From contig NZ_LMDV01000009.1 of the NCBI RefSeq assembly GCF_001425175.1, forward strand, positions 684,356 to 748,355: a stretch of 64,000 nucleotides of DNA. Reading direction: 5' to 3'. How positions within the stretch are numbered: the stretch's first letter is position 1; each line of letters opens with the position of its first letter. Origin of the DNA: Nocardioides sp. Root1257 (GTDB taxonomy: Bacteria; Actinomycetota; Actinomycetes; Propionibacteriales; Nocardioidaceae). The position numbers were made by a program, and so were the translations under genes. Under the pieces are notes generated by a model. That model made no database searches and was not told the origin of the DNA. It saw only the letters and a program-made list of their open reading frames with translations. This document shows positions 33,011 through 41,958 of this stretch, in pieces.

Positions 33011-34945
33011 ATGACGACCACGACCTCTGCCCGGGAAGCCATCGCGGCCATCCAGGGGCACGAGGCGTGGGCGATCATCCGACGCTCCACCCGGGCCGGG
33101 GACCGGCCGACGGTCGGTGTCGTCGGCGGCCGGCGCAGCGTCGTGGAGTCGATCCTCGACATCCCCCTCGCCGAGGGCGTGCCCCAGGCGGGCCACATCG
33201 CCGACCGGCTGGTCGCCATCCCGTTCCGCCAGGTCCAGGAGCGCGGCTTCGCGGCCCACGACGACGGCACGCCGCTCGTCGTCGTCGACGTGGAGACCGA
33301 GCTCGAGTTCTCCGTCGCCGAGGTCGTCGACGCGATCGACGACACCGGCCTGGAGTTCTCCGACCGGGGGGGCTTCGAGACCGGCGACGAGGAGTACGGC
33401 AAGCTCGTCGAGTCGATCATCCACGACGAGATCGGGCAGGGCGAGGGCGCCAACCTGGTGATCGGCCGCCACTACCGCGCGGCCGTCTCCGACTGGGGCG
33501 CCGACAAGGCGCTCACCGTCTTCAAGCGGCTGCTCGAGCGCGAGCGCGGCTCGTACTGGACCTACGTCTTCTTCACCGGCGACCGCTTCCTCATCGGCGC
33601 GAGCCCCGAGCGGCACGTGTCGATCCACGGCGGCGACGTCCGGATGAACCCGATCAGCGGCACCTTCCGGCTGCCCCGCGACCCGGGCCCGGGCCTCAAG
33701 GGCGAGCTCCTCGACTTCCTCGCCGACGAGAAGGAGGTCTTCGAGCTCTTCATGGTGGTCGACGAGGAGCTCAAGATGATGTGCGACATCTGCAACGAGG
33801 GCGGCCAGGTGCTCGGCCCGTTCCTCAAGCCGATGAGCCGCCTCGTGCACACGGAGTACCTCCTCGCCGGGCGCACCGCGCGCGACCCCCGCGAGGTGCT
33901 GCGCGACACCATGTACGCCGCCACGGTGACCGGATCGCCGGTCGAGAACGCGTGTCGCCTCATCAAGGAGTACGAGTCGGTGGGCCGCGGCTACTACGGG
34001 GCCGCGCTCGCGATCCTCGGTCGCGACGAGGAGGGCGGCCCGGTCGTCGACAGCCCGATCGTGATCCGCACCGCCGACGTCGGCCTCGACGGCCGGCTGA
34101 CGGTCACCGCCGGCGCGACCCTGGTGCGCGACTCGGACCCGGCGTACGAGGTGGCGGAGACGCACGCGAAGGCCGGCGGCATCCTCAGCGCGTTCGGGCT
34201 GGTGCCGCCCGCTCCCACGCCCAGCGTCGACGTCGCCGAGCTGGTCAACGACGAGGACGTGCTGCTCGCCCTCAACGCGCGCAACCGCCGGCTCTCGAGC
34301 TTCTGGCTGACCGACCAGGGCGGGGCCGCGCCGGACGCGCGGCTGGCCGGGAAGTCGGTCGTCATCCTCGACGGCGAGGACGACTTCGTGAACATGCTGC
34401 GCCACGTGCTCGGCGTCTTCGGGATGACCAGCGAGGTGGTGCGCCACGAGGAGTACGCCGCCGGCGTGCTCGACGGCTACGACCTGGTGATCGTCGGTCC
34501 CGGTCCGGGCGACCCGCGCGACGGCGACGACCCGAAGATGGCGCACCTCCGTGCAGCGGTGGCCGAGCTGATGGCCGCCGAGCGACCGTTCCTGGCGGTC
34601 TGCCTCGGCCACCAGGCCCTCTGCCACCACCTCGGCATCCCGCTCGCCTACAAGGACATCGTCTTCCAGGGCACGCAGTCGCCGGTGAGCATCGACGGCC
34701 GCACCGAGCGGGTCGGGTTCTACAACACCTTCGTCGGGCGCCTCGGGGCCGAGGGGGCGCCGGAGGGCGTCGAGGCGGAGGCCGACCCCCAGACCGGTGA
34801 CATCCACCTGGTGCGCGGCCCGCACTACCGCGGCATCCAGTTCCACGCCGAGTCGATCCTGACCGAGCACGGCTTCGACCTGCTGCACACGCTGGTGCGC
34901 GACCTTCTGGTCGAACCCCGCGACAACCCGTCAGCAGGGCGGTAG
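33011..34945 (+). CDS. PhzE-like fused chorismate-utilising enzyme and glutaminase
   Basis: The protein has 644 residues. An N-terminal chorismate-binding domain (SPERHVS, NPISGTFRL about residues 213-221, then GATVTGSPVENACRLI) is fused to a C-terminal class I glutaminase (CLGHQAL, FHAESI). The order and length match PhzE (2-amino-2-desoxyisochorismate synthase, ADIC) better than separate TrpE/TrpG. The Ser of PISGT replaces the Ala of anthranilate synthases and the Lys of PabB. No other phenazine genes are near. It may make ADIC or anthranilate; the product is unclear. A leaderless box precedes it. Confidence 0.78.
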   Translation: MTTTTSAREAIAAIQGHEAWAIIRRSTRAGDRPTVGVVGGRRSVVESILDIPLAEGVPQAGHIADRLVAIPFRQVQERGFAAHDDGTPLVVVDVETELEFSVAEVVDAIDDTGLEFSDRGGFETGDEEYGKLVESIIHDEIGQGEGANLVIGRHYRAAVSDWGADKALTVFKRLLERERGSYWTYVFFTGDRFLIGASPERHVSIHGGDVRMNPISGTFRLPRDPGPGLKGELLDFLADEKEVFELFMVVDEELKMMCDICNEGGQVLGPFLKPMSRLVHTEYLLAGRTARDPREVLRDTMYAATVTGSPVENACRLIKEYESVGRGYYGAALAILGRDEEGGPVVDSPIVIRTADVGLDGRLTVTAGATLVRDSDPAYEVAETHAKAGGILSAFGLVPPAPTPSVDVAELVNDEDVLLALNARNRRLSSFWLTDQGGAAPDARLAGKSVVILDGEDDFVNMLRHVLGVFGMTSEVVRHEEYAAGVLDGYDLVIVGPGPGDPRDGDDPKMAHLRAAVAELMAAERPFLAVCLGHQALCHHLGIPLAYKDIVFQGTQSPVSIDGRTERVGFYNTFVGRLGAEGAPEGVEAEADPQTGDIHLVRGPHYRGIQFHAESILTEHGFDLLHTLVRDLLVEPRDNPSAGR

Positions 34946-34987
34946 TCTTCGCCGTACGGCGTGCCGTTCATGGGCCCGGTGAAGACT
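34944..34987. terminator. Possible hairpin after the PhzE-like gene
   Basis: AGTCTTCGCC (34944-34953) pairs with GGTGAAGACT (34978-34987) with one mismatch, over a 24-nt loop that itself contains the palindrome GCCGTACGGC. It begins at the stop codon. No T-run follows, so it may be a weak terminator or only a leader structure before pabA. Confidence 0.3.
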
Positions 34988-35024
34988 GCCCCCCAGCTTC
35001 ATCGGGCCCTCCGTACGTCCTCAG

Positions 35025-35030
35025 TAGGTT
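35025..35030 (+). promoter_or_regulatory. -10 box TAGGTT, leaderless start
   Basis: TAGGTT ends 6 nt before the GTG at 35037. There is no Shine-Dalgarno in the gap, so translation probably begins at the 5' end of the transcript. Confidence 0.5.
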
Positions 35031-35036
35031 GAGCCC

Positions 35037-35609
35037 GTGACCGCCCCGGAGCTCGACGTGGTCGTGGTCGACCACCACGACTCCTACACCTGGAACCTCG
35101 TGCACCTGGTGGCCTCGGTGACGGGGGTGCTGCCGACCGTCGTCCAGCACGACGAGGTGTCCGCCGACGAGGTGCTGGCGTTCAGCCACGTGGTGCTCTC
35201 GCCCGGGCCGGGGCACCCTGCGGACCCGGCCGACTTCGCGGTCGGGGACGAGGTGCTGCGCCGTGCGGCACGACCGGTGCTCGGGGTCTGCCTCGGCATG
35301 CAGGGCCTGGTGACGACGTACGGCGGCGAGGTCGGACGGATCGAGCCGGCGCACGGCGAGGTGGCGGCGGTCGAGCACGACGGCCGAGGCGTCTTCGCCG
35401 GCCTGCCGTCGCCGCTGACCGCGGTGCGCTACCACTCGCTCGCCGCGCTGGTCGTGCCCGACTGCCTCGAGGTGTCCGCGACCGTCGGTGACGTGGTCAT
35501 GGGCGTGCGGCACCGCGACCTCCCGTTGGAGGGGGTCCAGTTCCACCCGGAGTCGATCCTCTCGGAGCACGGCGCCCGCCTGGTCGCCAACTTCCTGGGG
35601 CCGGCATGA
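35037..35609 (+). CDS. pabA: Aminodeoxychorismate/anthranilate synthase glutaminase subunit
   Basis: The protein has 190 residues of class I glutaminase: VVVVDHHDSYTWNLVH (family start), LSPGPGHP, catalytic Cys about 85 in GVCLGMQG, and VQFHPESILSEHG for His/Glu. It gives ammonia to the PabB subunit encoded immediately downstream, which overlaps by 4 bp (ATGA). Pairing with a PIKGT-type PabB makes folate p-aminobenzoate synthesis the most likely job. Confidence 0.85.
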   Translation: MTAPELDVVVVDHHDSYTWNLVHLVASVTGVLPTVVQHDEVSADEVLAFSHVVLSPGPGHPADPADFAVGDEVLRRAARPVLGVCLGMQGLVTTYGGEVGRIEPAHGEVAAVEHDGRGVFAGLPSPLTAVRYHSLAALVVPDCLEVSATVGDVVMGVRHRDLPLEGVQFHPESILSEHGARLVANFLGPA

Positions 35610-36886
35610 GCTCGCCGGTCGAGGCGTTCCGCTCCGTCGCCGCGGCGCACGAGCGCTGCTTCTGGCTCGACGGCGGCGGCGCGCGGGAGTGGTCCGGCCG
35701 CCGCTCGCTCGTCGGCTGGCTCGAGCCCGACGACGTCTCCCTGACGTACGACGCGGCCACCCGCCTCGTGACCCGGCACGCCGGCGGCCGGGCGGAGGTC
35801 GTCGGGCACGACGTGTTCGCCGTGCTGGAGGCCGAGCTCGGGTCCGGGTCGTCGTCCGACCAGTGGTTCGGCTACCTCGGCTACGCCTGCCGGCCCGACC
35901 TGCCCGCCTCGGTGGGATCGGGCCTGCCGGACGCCGTGTGGATGCGACCGAGCCACGTGCGGCTCTTCGACCACGAGACGTCGGAGGTTTCGAGACAGGC
36001 GCCAGAGCGCCTTCCTCAACCACCGACGTCGCCTCCCCCCACCTACGCCGCCGCCTTCGAGCGGGTCCAGGAGCAGCTGCGCGCGGGCAACACCTACGAG
36101 GTGAACCTGACCTTCCGGGCGGAGGTGGCGAGCGACCTCGACCCGGTGACGGCGTACCTGCGGCTGCGCGAGCTCAACCCCGCGCCGTACGCCGGGTTCG
36201 TGCAGCACGACGTGCCGGGGGCGCGGGCCTGGCTGCTCAGCTCCAGCCCGGAGCGCTACGCGCTGGTCGGCGCCGACCGCAGCCTGGAGACCAAGCCGAT
36301 CAAGGGCACCACCCCGCGCGGCGACACTCCCGACGAGGACGAGCGGCAGCGCGTCCGGCTCGCGACCGACCCGAAGATGCGGGCCGAGAACCTGATGATC
36401 GTCGACCTGCTCCGCAACGACCTCTCCCTGGTCTGCGAGCCGGGCACGGTCGAGGTGCCGACCCTCATGGAGGTCGAGACCTACGAGTCCGTGCACCAGC
36501 TGGTCAGCACGGTGCGCGGCCGGCTGCGCCCGGAGGTCACCACCGTGCAGGCGCTGCGCGCGCTCTTCCCCGCCGGATCGATGACCGGTGCGCCCAAGCT
36601 GCGCACCATGCAGGTCGTCGAGGACGTCGAGGAGACCCCGCGCGGCCCGTACGCCGGGGCGTTCGGCTGGATCAGCGCCGACGGCCGGGCCGACCTCGGG
36701 GTGGTGATCCGCAGCCTGATGACGGCGGGCGACGGCCGCTACCTGCTCGGCACCGGCGGCGGCATCACCGTGCGCTCGGACGTGGGCGAGGAGTGGGCCG
36801 AGGCGCAGTGGAAGGCGGACCGGCTGCGGCGCGTGTTCGACACCTCCTCGCCCGGGCGTCATGACGCCGCAACACGACGGGTCTAA
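35606..36886 (+). CDS. pabB: Aminodeoxychorismate synthase component I
   Basis: The protein has 426 residues. PIKGTTPRG carries the Lys (about 233) that PabB uses to form the covalent chorismate adduct and that anthranilate synthases lack. LMIVDLLRNDLS, ALFPAGSMTGAPK and GGGITVRSD are further family blocks. It forms 4-amino-4-deoxychorismate with PabA for folate. A palindromic element inserted in frame (residues about 128-141, VSRQAPERLPQPPT) breaks the N-terminal domain in a linker. The last codons lie close to zwf. Confidence 0.87.
   Translation: MSSPVEAFRSVAAAHERCFWLDGGGAREWSGRRSLVGWLEPDDVSLTYDAATRLVTRHAGGRAEVVGHDVFAVLEAELGSGSSSDQWFGYLGYACRPDLPASVGSGLPDAVWMRPSHVRLFDHETSEVSRQAPERLPQPPTSPPPTYAAAFERVQEQLRAGNTYEVNLTFRAEVASDLDPVTAYLRLRELNPAPYAGFVQHDVPGARAWLLSSSPERYALVGADRSLETKPIKGTTPRGDTPDEDERQRVRLATDPKMRAENLMIVDLLRNDLSLVCEPGTVEVPTLMEVETYESVHQLVSTVRGRLRPEVTTVQALRALFPAGSMTGAPKLRTMQVVEDVEETPRGPYAGAFGWISADGRADLGVVIRSLMTAGDGRYLLGTGGGITVRSDVGEEWAEAQWKADRLRRVFDTSSPGRHDAATRRV
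35986..36024 (+). repeat. In-frame palindromic repeat element, copy 1 (in pabB)
   Basis: The element reads GGTTTCGAGACAGGC, then a hairpin (AGGCGC - CAGA - GCGCCT), then TCAACCACC. The same outer sequences flank a different hairpin in the gene at 54250 (copy 2). Outer ends GGTTTCGAG and the reverse of TCAACCACC are imperfectly related. It does not interrupt the reading frame and codes for a Pro/Gln/Arg-rich linker. Confidence 0.7.
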
Positions 36887-36889
36887 CCT
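36884..36889 (+). promoter_or_regulatory. -10 box TAACCT before zwf
   Basis: TAACCT ends 7 nt before the ATG at 36897. The space contains GAAGG, so leaderless and Shine-Dalgarno starts are both possible. It lies at the end of pabB, so zwf may have its own promoter. Confidence 0.45.
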
Positions 36890-36896
36890 CGAAGGC

Positions 36897-38342
36897 ATGG
36901 AGAACCCGCACGTCATCGTGCTCTTCGGCGCCACGGGAGACCTGTCGCGTCGCAAGCTGCTGCCCGGCATGCTGCGGCTGTGGGAGGCCGGCCTGCTCGA
37001 CGACTCCCGGATCGTCGGCACCTCGCTCGAGGACATCGACACCGAGACCTTCGTCAAGATCGCCCGTACGTCGTGCGACGAGTTCGGCCACCGCGCGGTG
37101 TCGGAGGAGCGATGGGCGCCGTTCGCGGAGCTGCTGCGCTACGTCCCGCAGTCGGCCGGCCCGGAAGCGCTCGCCGCCGCGGTCCGCGAGGCCGAGCAGG
37201 AGGTCAGCGAGCCCGGTCGCGAGGTCAACTTCCTGCACTACCTGAGCGTCCCGCCCAAGGCGGCCCTCGACGTGGTCCGCCAGCTCGACGAGGCGCACCT
37301 GGTCGAGCGCTCCCGGATCATCATGGAGAAGCCGTTCGGCACCGACCTGAAGTCGGCGAGGAAGCTCAACGCCCGCCTGCACCAGGTCTTCGACGAGAGC
37401 CAGATCTTCCGGATCGACCACTTCCTCGGCAAGGAGGCGGCGCAGAACATCCTGGCGTTCCGCTTCGCCAACGGCCTCTTCGAGCCGATCTGGAACCGCA
37501 ACTTCATCGACCACGTGCAGATCGACGTGCCCGAGACGCTGGGCCTCGAGGACCGCACCAAGTTCTACGAGACCACCGGCGCGTACCGCGACATGGTCGT
37601 CACCCACCTGATGCAGGTGCTCGCCTTCATGGCGATGGAGCCGCCGACGTCGCTGGCGCCGGGACCGATCAGCGACGAGAAGCTCAAGGTCTTCCGCTCG
37701 ATGCGGCCGCTCGAGCCGCACAACGTCGTCCGCGGTCAGTACAGCGGCTACCGGCAGCACCACGACACCGCCGACGACTCCGACACCGAGACCTTCGTCG
37801 CGCTCAAGGTCGAGATCGACAACTGGCGCTGGGCCGGGGTGCCGTTCTTCCTGCGCACCGGCAAGAAGCTCGCGGAGGGCGCGCGGATCATCTCGATCGC
37901 GTTCAAGGAGCCGCCGCTGACGATGTTCCCGTCCGGGTCGAACGCCGGCACCCAGGGGCCCGACCACCTCACCTTCGACCTGGCCGACCAGTCGAAGATG
38001 TCCCTGTCGTTCTACGGCAAGCGCCCCGGGCCGGGCATGAAGCTCGAGAAGCTCTCGATGCAGTTCGCGACCCACGACACCAGCTCGTCGGCCGCGGTGC
38101 TCGAGGCGTACGAGCGGCTCATCCACGACGCGATCCGCGGCGACCACACGCTGTTCACGACCGCCGACGGCATCGAGACGCTGTGGGAGAAGTCGACGCC
38201 GCTGATCGAGAACCCGCCGCCGGTGCGGGCCTACTCGCCCGGCAGCTGGGGCCCCAACGCGATCCACCAGCTGATCGCGCCGCACGCGTGGCGGCTGCCC
38301 TTCGAGCGCTCCTGGCGCGACCCGAACGCGACCGGCGTCTAG
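36897..38342 (+). CDS. zwf: Glucose-6-phosphate 1-dehydrogenase
   Basis: The protein has 481 residues. The NADP loop is VLFGATGDLSRRKLLPG, the substrate site is FRIDHFLGKE, EKPFGTDL follows the family pattern, and VPFFLRTGKKL is near the C-terminal domain. It oxidises glucose-6-phosphate in the first step of the pentose-phosphate pathway. The ATG at 36897 was chosen over 36861 because of the -10 box 7 nt upstream and GAAGG. It ends directly on the neighbouring thioesterase stop with no space. OpcA and the rest of a pentose-phosphate operon are not beside it. Confidence 0.93.
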   Translation: MENPHVIVLFGATGDLSRRKLLPGMLRLWEAGLLDDSRIVGTSLEDIDTETFVKIARTSCDEFGHRAVSEERWAPFAELLRYVPQSAGPEALAAAVREAEQEVSEPGREVNFLHYLSVPPKAALDVVRQLDEAHLVERSRIIMEKPFGTDLKSARKLNARLHQVFDESQIFRIDHFLGKEAAQNILAFRFANGLFEPIWNRNFIDHVQIDVPETLGLEDRTKFYETTGAYRDMVVTHLMQVLAFMAMEPPTSLAPGPISDEKLKVFRSMRPLEPHNVVRGQYSGYRQHHDTADDSDTETFVALKVEIDNWRWAGVPFFLRTGKKLAEGARIISIAFKEPPLTMFPSGSNAGTQGPDHLTFDLADQSKMSLSFYGKRPGPGMKLEKLSMQFATHDTSSSAAVLEAYERLIHDAIRGDHTLFTTADGIETLWEKSTPLIENPPPVRAYSPGSWGPNAIHQLIAPHAWRLPFERSWRDPNATGV

Positions 38343-39191
38343 TCACACCCGGGTCGCGCGCCGCTCGCCGTCGTCGGAGTACTCGACGCCGCCCATGTCG
38401 ACGGTGCGCTGCGCGTTGGCCAGGGCCGCGACCGTGACCGTGCCCAGGGCGCCGGCGCGGTCGAACACCGCGGTCGTGCCCGACGCGATGCCGTCCTGCT
38501 CGACCCGGTCGGTCGCGAGCAGCCCGATCTCGACGCCGACCGGCGTACGCGCCAGGGTCAGCGCGATGTCGGTGTTGATGTACTCCACCCCGTTCGTGCC
38601 CCAGTTGGTCACCATGCTGGCGCCGTCGGCGGCGGACGCGACGGCCTGGAACGGCGAGAGCGGCTCGTCCGGCACGACCGGGATCGCGCTGCTCCAGGAT
38701 GCCTTCCGGTCGCCGTTCTGGTGCTCTGTGAAGTTCTGCGACCACGGCGACGAGGACCGCAGGAAGGGCACCCGCGGCTCGTCGGTCTCGGGTGCGACGT
38801 CGAGCGGCGGCGGCGTCGGCCGCTCGTCGGGCTGCCAGACCTCGCCGGGAGCCGTGGCCGACGGCTTCAGGAACGTCGCCGACGCCCGGGCCACCCGGAC
38901 CTCGCCCTGGGTCAGGGTCACGTCGACGAGGCAGATCCGGGAGCCCTCCCGGACCACGGTCGTCTCGAACGTGCACGGCTGCATCCGCGCCGCCTTGAAG
39001 AGGTCCACCACCCACCGGGCCGGCCGGAGGTCGGTGCGTCCGGTCGCGGCCAGGCACTGCTCGGCCGCCCGGGCCAGCGCCCCGCTCACGGCCACGCCGT
39101 GCAGCTGGTCGTCGCTCCACATGCTGCACGCGAGCGGCGTCGGGACGAGGTCGTCCCCGTCGTGGGTGAAGAAGGAGATCTCGTCGGTCAC
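38343..39191 (-). CDS. Thioesterase-like acyl-CoA hotdog protein
   Basis: The protein has 282 residues, a double-hotdog fold of the thioesterase-like (TesB-type) superfamily. VVDLFKAARMQPCTFETTVVREG in the first half and TNWGTNGVEYINTDIALTL in the second are the typical paired strands. It probably hydrolyses an acyl-CoA, but the substrate is unknown. It is transcribed convergently with zwf and has a 59-bp inverted-repeat element just upstream of its GTG start. Confidence 0.75.
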   Translation of the reverse strand: MTDEISFFTHDGDDLVPTPLACSMWSDDQLHGVAVSGALARAAEQCLAATGRTDLRPARWVVDLFKAARMQPCTFETTVVREGSRICLVDVTLTQGEVRVARASATFLKPSATAPGEVWQPDERPTPPPLDVAPETDEPRVPFLRSSSPWSQNFTEHQNGDRKASWSSAIPVVPDEPLSPFQAVASAADGASMVTNWGTNGVEYINTDIALTLARTPVGVEIGLLATDRVEQDGIASGTTAVFDRAGALGTVTVAALANAQRTVDMGGVEYSDDGERRATRV

Positions 39192-39207
39192 CGGCCCATT
39201 CTCGGGA

Positions 39208-39266
39208 TAGTCCCTGACGTTTTCGCCCTCTTCCGGTGTGAGATCGGACCAAATCGTCAGGGACTA
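39208..39266. repeat. 59-bp inverted-repeat (MITE-like) element
   Basis: The ends TAGTCCCTGACG (39208-39219) and CGTCAGGGACTA (39255-39266) are perfect 12-bp inverted repeats, and matching extends inward so that 18 of 21 positions agree. The right end covers the stop codon (TAG) of the gene at 39264-39803. It could be a tiny mobile element, a bidirectional terminator or an RNA structure. Confidence 0.65.
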
Positions 39267-39803
39267 CCCCTGCGGCGTGGTGGGTGCCTTCGCGGCGAGG
39301 GTGGCGAGGAGGGCCTTCGTGCCGGCGACGACCTGGTCCTCGTCGTACGGCGCGACCTGGGCGGCGTTGACGCTCTGCACGAGGCCCTCGGTCTGGACGA
39401 AGCCGGTGACCAGGACGCCGCTCTTCTCCGCCCGCACGACCAGGCGCGCCGCGTCGGCGCCGGCGACGTCGATCGGCTCCAGCTGCGCACCGGAGGCCCC
39501 CATCGCGTCGAGGGCCGCGTCGAGGCCGCCGTCGAACCACAGGTAGTTCACGTCGTACGCCGGTCCGCCCGTGCGCGCCGGGGTGAACGTGCAGCGCGGG
39601 GAGGTCAGCGTGCCGTCCAGCTCCTTCACGCCGGAGCCGACCAGGCGTCCGACCGAGGCCGCGGTGAGGTCGTCGCACGGGCTCCAGGCGACGTTCGCCG
39701 CCGCGGACTCCGCCGCGCTCGGTGTGCCGGAGCCGTCGGAGGAGGAGCAGCCCGCGAGGCCGCCGAGCGCGAGCGCGAGGGCGGCCAGGGCGGCGGCCCT
39801 CAC
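39264..39803 (-). CDS. Lipoprotein, DUF3558-like
   Basis: The protein has 179 residues. The signal ends at ALGGLAGC, a good lipobox with Cys about 17. The mature part has a Ser/Ala linker, then PCDDLTAASV, LTSPRCTFTPA and a C-terminal globular domain, matching DUF3558-type actinobacterial lipoproteins. The GTG at 39803 overlaps the histidine kinase stop by 4 bp, so it is the third gene of a response regulator - kinase - lipoprotein unit. It might sense or adjust a cell-envelope signal for the kinase; that is speculation. Confidence 0.65.
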   Translation of the reverse strand: MRAAALAALALALGGLAGCSSSDGSGTPSAAESAAANVAWSPCDDLTAASVGRLVGSGVKELDGTLTSPRCTFTPARTGGPAYDVNYLWFDGGLDAALDAMGASGAQLEPIDVAGADAARLVVRAEKSGVLVTGFVQTEGLVQSVNAAQVAPYDEDQVVAGTKALLATLAAKAPTTPQG

Positions 39804-41209
39804 GCCGGCGTCCAGGTCGGCACCGGAGCGGACGCGCCGGGCAGCCACAGCACGAGGCGGGCGCCGCCGCCCGGGGCGTCGTCCGCGGTGACGGTGCCCG
39901 AGTGCCGCTCGGCGACCTGGCGGACGATGGAGAGGCCGAGGCCGGAGCCGGACATGCCGCGCGACTCCTGGGAGCGGTAGAAGCGGTCGAAGACGTGCGG
40001 CCGGTCGGCGGGCGCGATGCCGGGTCCCTGGTCGTCGACCGTGAGCGTGCCGTCGGCGAGACGCACGGTGACCGTGCCGTCCTCGGGGCTCCACTTGGCG
40101 GCGTTGTCGAGCAGGTTGGTCACCGCGCGCTCCAGGCCGGCGCCCTCGCCGATGACGTACCAGGGAGCCAGCTCCACGTCGAAGGAGAGACCGGGCGCGC
40201 GGCGGCGCACCCGCGCGACCACCCGGTCGACGAGCTCGGGCAGGTCGACGGGCTCCACCACGTGGGTGAGCGGCTCGTCGCGCGCCAGCTCGACCAGGTC
40301 GCCGATCAGCGTGGTGAGCTCCTCGATCTGGGCGTGCACGTCCTCGAGCAGCTCGGCGCGGGCCGCCGGCGGCAGCCCGACGCCCTCGGCGTCGACCTGG
40401 CTGAGCAGGTCGAGGTTGGTGCGCAGCGAGGTGAGGGGCGTCCGCAGCTCGTGACCGGCGTCGGCGACCAGCTGGCGCTGACGGTCGCGGGACGCGGCGA
40501 GTGCGAGGAGCATCTGGTTGAACGCCGTGGCCAGGCGGGCCAGCTCGTCGTCGCCCTCCACCGGCAGCGGCCGCAGGTCCTCGGTCCGGGCGATGTGCTC
40601 GGCGGCGTCGGTGAGGCGGCGTACGGGGCGCAGGCCGTTGCGGGCCACACCCCAGCCGGCGATGCCGGCGCCGATGACGCCGGCGAGGCCGAAGAGCCCC
40701 ATCACGACACCGAGCTTGCGGAGCACCGACTCCTGCGAGTCCAGCGACTGCACGATGATCATGGTCCGGCCCTCGCCGCGGTCCATCGCCACCACGCGGA
40801 AGCGGCCGCCCTTGCTGCCCGTGATGGTGCGCACCGACTTGCTGGTGGTGCCGTTGGCCACGTCGAGCTCGGGGTCGCCGAGCCGGACCGCCGAGAGGCC
40901 GAGGTCGGAGACCCCGCCCAGGACGGCGCTCGACGTGATGCAGACCGCGGCCGAGCTGGAGGCGCCGAGGTAGCCGTCCGGCATCCGCACCCCCGGCTCG
41001 CACAAGGCGGTCGAGGCGCTCTGTGCGCGGTGCACGAGGTCGTCGTCGAGGGTGGCCTGCAGCTGCATCCGCACGGTGACGTAGGCGCCGAGGGCCATCA
41101 GCGCGACCGTCGCGCCTGCGGCCAAGGTCGTGAGGATGGTGACCCGGGAGGCGAGCGACCTGCGGTAGTGCCAGCGGCCGTCCACGCCCGAGGAGGGGAG
41201 AACGGTCAC
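39800..41209 (-). CDS. Sensor histidine kinase
   Basis: The protein has 469 residues. TM1 (about 24-46), an extracellular sensor region (about 50-163) and TM2 (about 166-188) are followed by HAMP, a dimerisation helix with the phospho-His in DAGHELRTPLT (about residue 253), and an ATPase domain: NLLDNAAKW (N box), DQGPGIAPADR (G1), FDRFYRS (F box) and GSGLGLSIV (G2). It resembles MprB-type kinases. GTGA overlap with the response regulator upstream. The signal is unknown. Confidence 0.9.
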   Translation of the reverse strand: MTVLPSSGVDGRWHYRRSLASRVTILTTLAAGATVALMALGAYVTVRMQLQATLDDDLVHRAQSASTALCEPGVRMPDGYLGASSSAAVCITSSAVLGGVSDLGLSAVRLGDPELDVANGTTSKSVRTITGSKGGRFRVVAMDRGEGRTMIIVQSLDSQESVLRKLGVVMGLFGLAGVIGAGIAGWGVARNGLRPVRRLTDAAEHIARTEDLRPLPVEGDDELARLATAFNQMLLALAASRDRQRQLVADAGHELRTPLTSLRTNLDLLSQVDAEGVGLPPAARAELLEDVHAQIEELTTLIGDLVELARDEPLTHVVEPVDLPELVDRVVARVRRRAPGLSFDVELAPWYVIGEGAGLERAVTNLLDNAAKWSPEDGTVTVRLADGTLTVDDQGPGIAPADRPHVFDRFYRSQESRGMSGSGLGLSIVRQVAERHSGTVTADDAPGGGARLVLWLPGASAPVPTWTPA

Positions 41210-41910
41210 GATTCCTTCAGGACGTAGCCGACACCGCGCACGGTGTGGATCAGCCGGGCCTCGCCCTCGGCCTCGGTCTTGCGGCGCAGGTAGCCGACGT
41301 AGACCTCGAGCGAGTTGGCGGTCGTCGGGAAGTCGTAGCCCCAGACCTCCTCGAGGATGAAGGAGCGCTCGAGCACCCGGCGCGGCCGGCGCAGGAACAT
41401 CTCCAGGAGCGTGAACTCGGTGCGCGTCAGCTCGATCTGCCGCTCGCCGCGCTTCACCTCGCGGGTGGCGATGTCCATCGTGAGGTCGGAGAAGCCGATG
41501 GTCTCGTCGAGGTCGTCCTCGCGGGGTACGGCGCGGCGCAGCAGCGCCCGCAGCCGCGCGAGCAGCTCCTGCAGCGCGAACGGCTTCGTCAGGTAGTCGT
41601 CGGCCCCGGCGTCCAGGCCCTCGACCCGGTCGCCGACGGCGTCGCGTGCGGTGAGCACCAGGATCGGCAGGTCGTTGCCCGCCTTGCGCAGCGCCTTGGT
41701 CGCCTCGAGGCCGTCGAGGCGCGGCATCATCACGTCCATCACGACCACGTCGGGGTCGGTCGCGGCGATGCCGGCGAGCGCCTCGGCCCCGTCGGAGGCG
41801 AGCGAGACGTCGTACCCGTTGAACTCGAGCGAGCGCCGCAGCGACTCACGGACGGCCTTGTCGTCGTCGACGACGAGGACGCGGGGCTTGGTGACGGGGG
41901 TGCTGCTCAC
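41206..41910 (-). CDS. OmpR/PhoB-type response regulator
   Basis: The protein has 234 residues. The receiver domain has acidic pocket VVDDD, phospho-acceptor Asp about 59 in VVVMDVMMPRLDG, and Lys in DDYLTKPF. The C-terminal winged helix carries RTEFTLLEMFLRRPRRVL and VYVGYLRRKTE. It pairs with the kinase downstream in an MprAB-like arrangement. The GTG at 41910 has CAGAGT 6 nt upstream, a weaker form of the leaderless box. Confidence 0.92.
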   Translation of the reverse strand: MSSTPVTKPRVLVVDDDKAVRESLRRSLEFNGYDVSLASDGAEALAGIAATDPDVVVMDVMMPRLDGLEATKALRKAGNDLPILVLTARDAVGDRVEGLDAGADDYLTKPFALQELLARLRALLRRAVPREDDLDETIGFSDLTMDIATREVKRGERQIELTRTEFTLLEMFLRRPRRVLERSFILEEVWGYDFPTTANSLEVYVGYLRRKTEAEGEARLIHTVRGVGYVLKES

Positions 41911-41958
41911 GAGATCACTCTGCCAGCCGTGTCTGAGCCGGCACTGAGAACGGACAGC

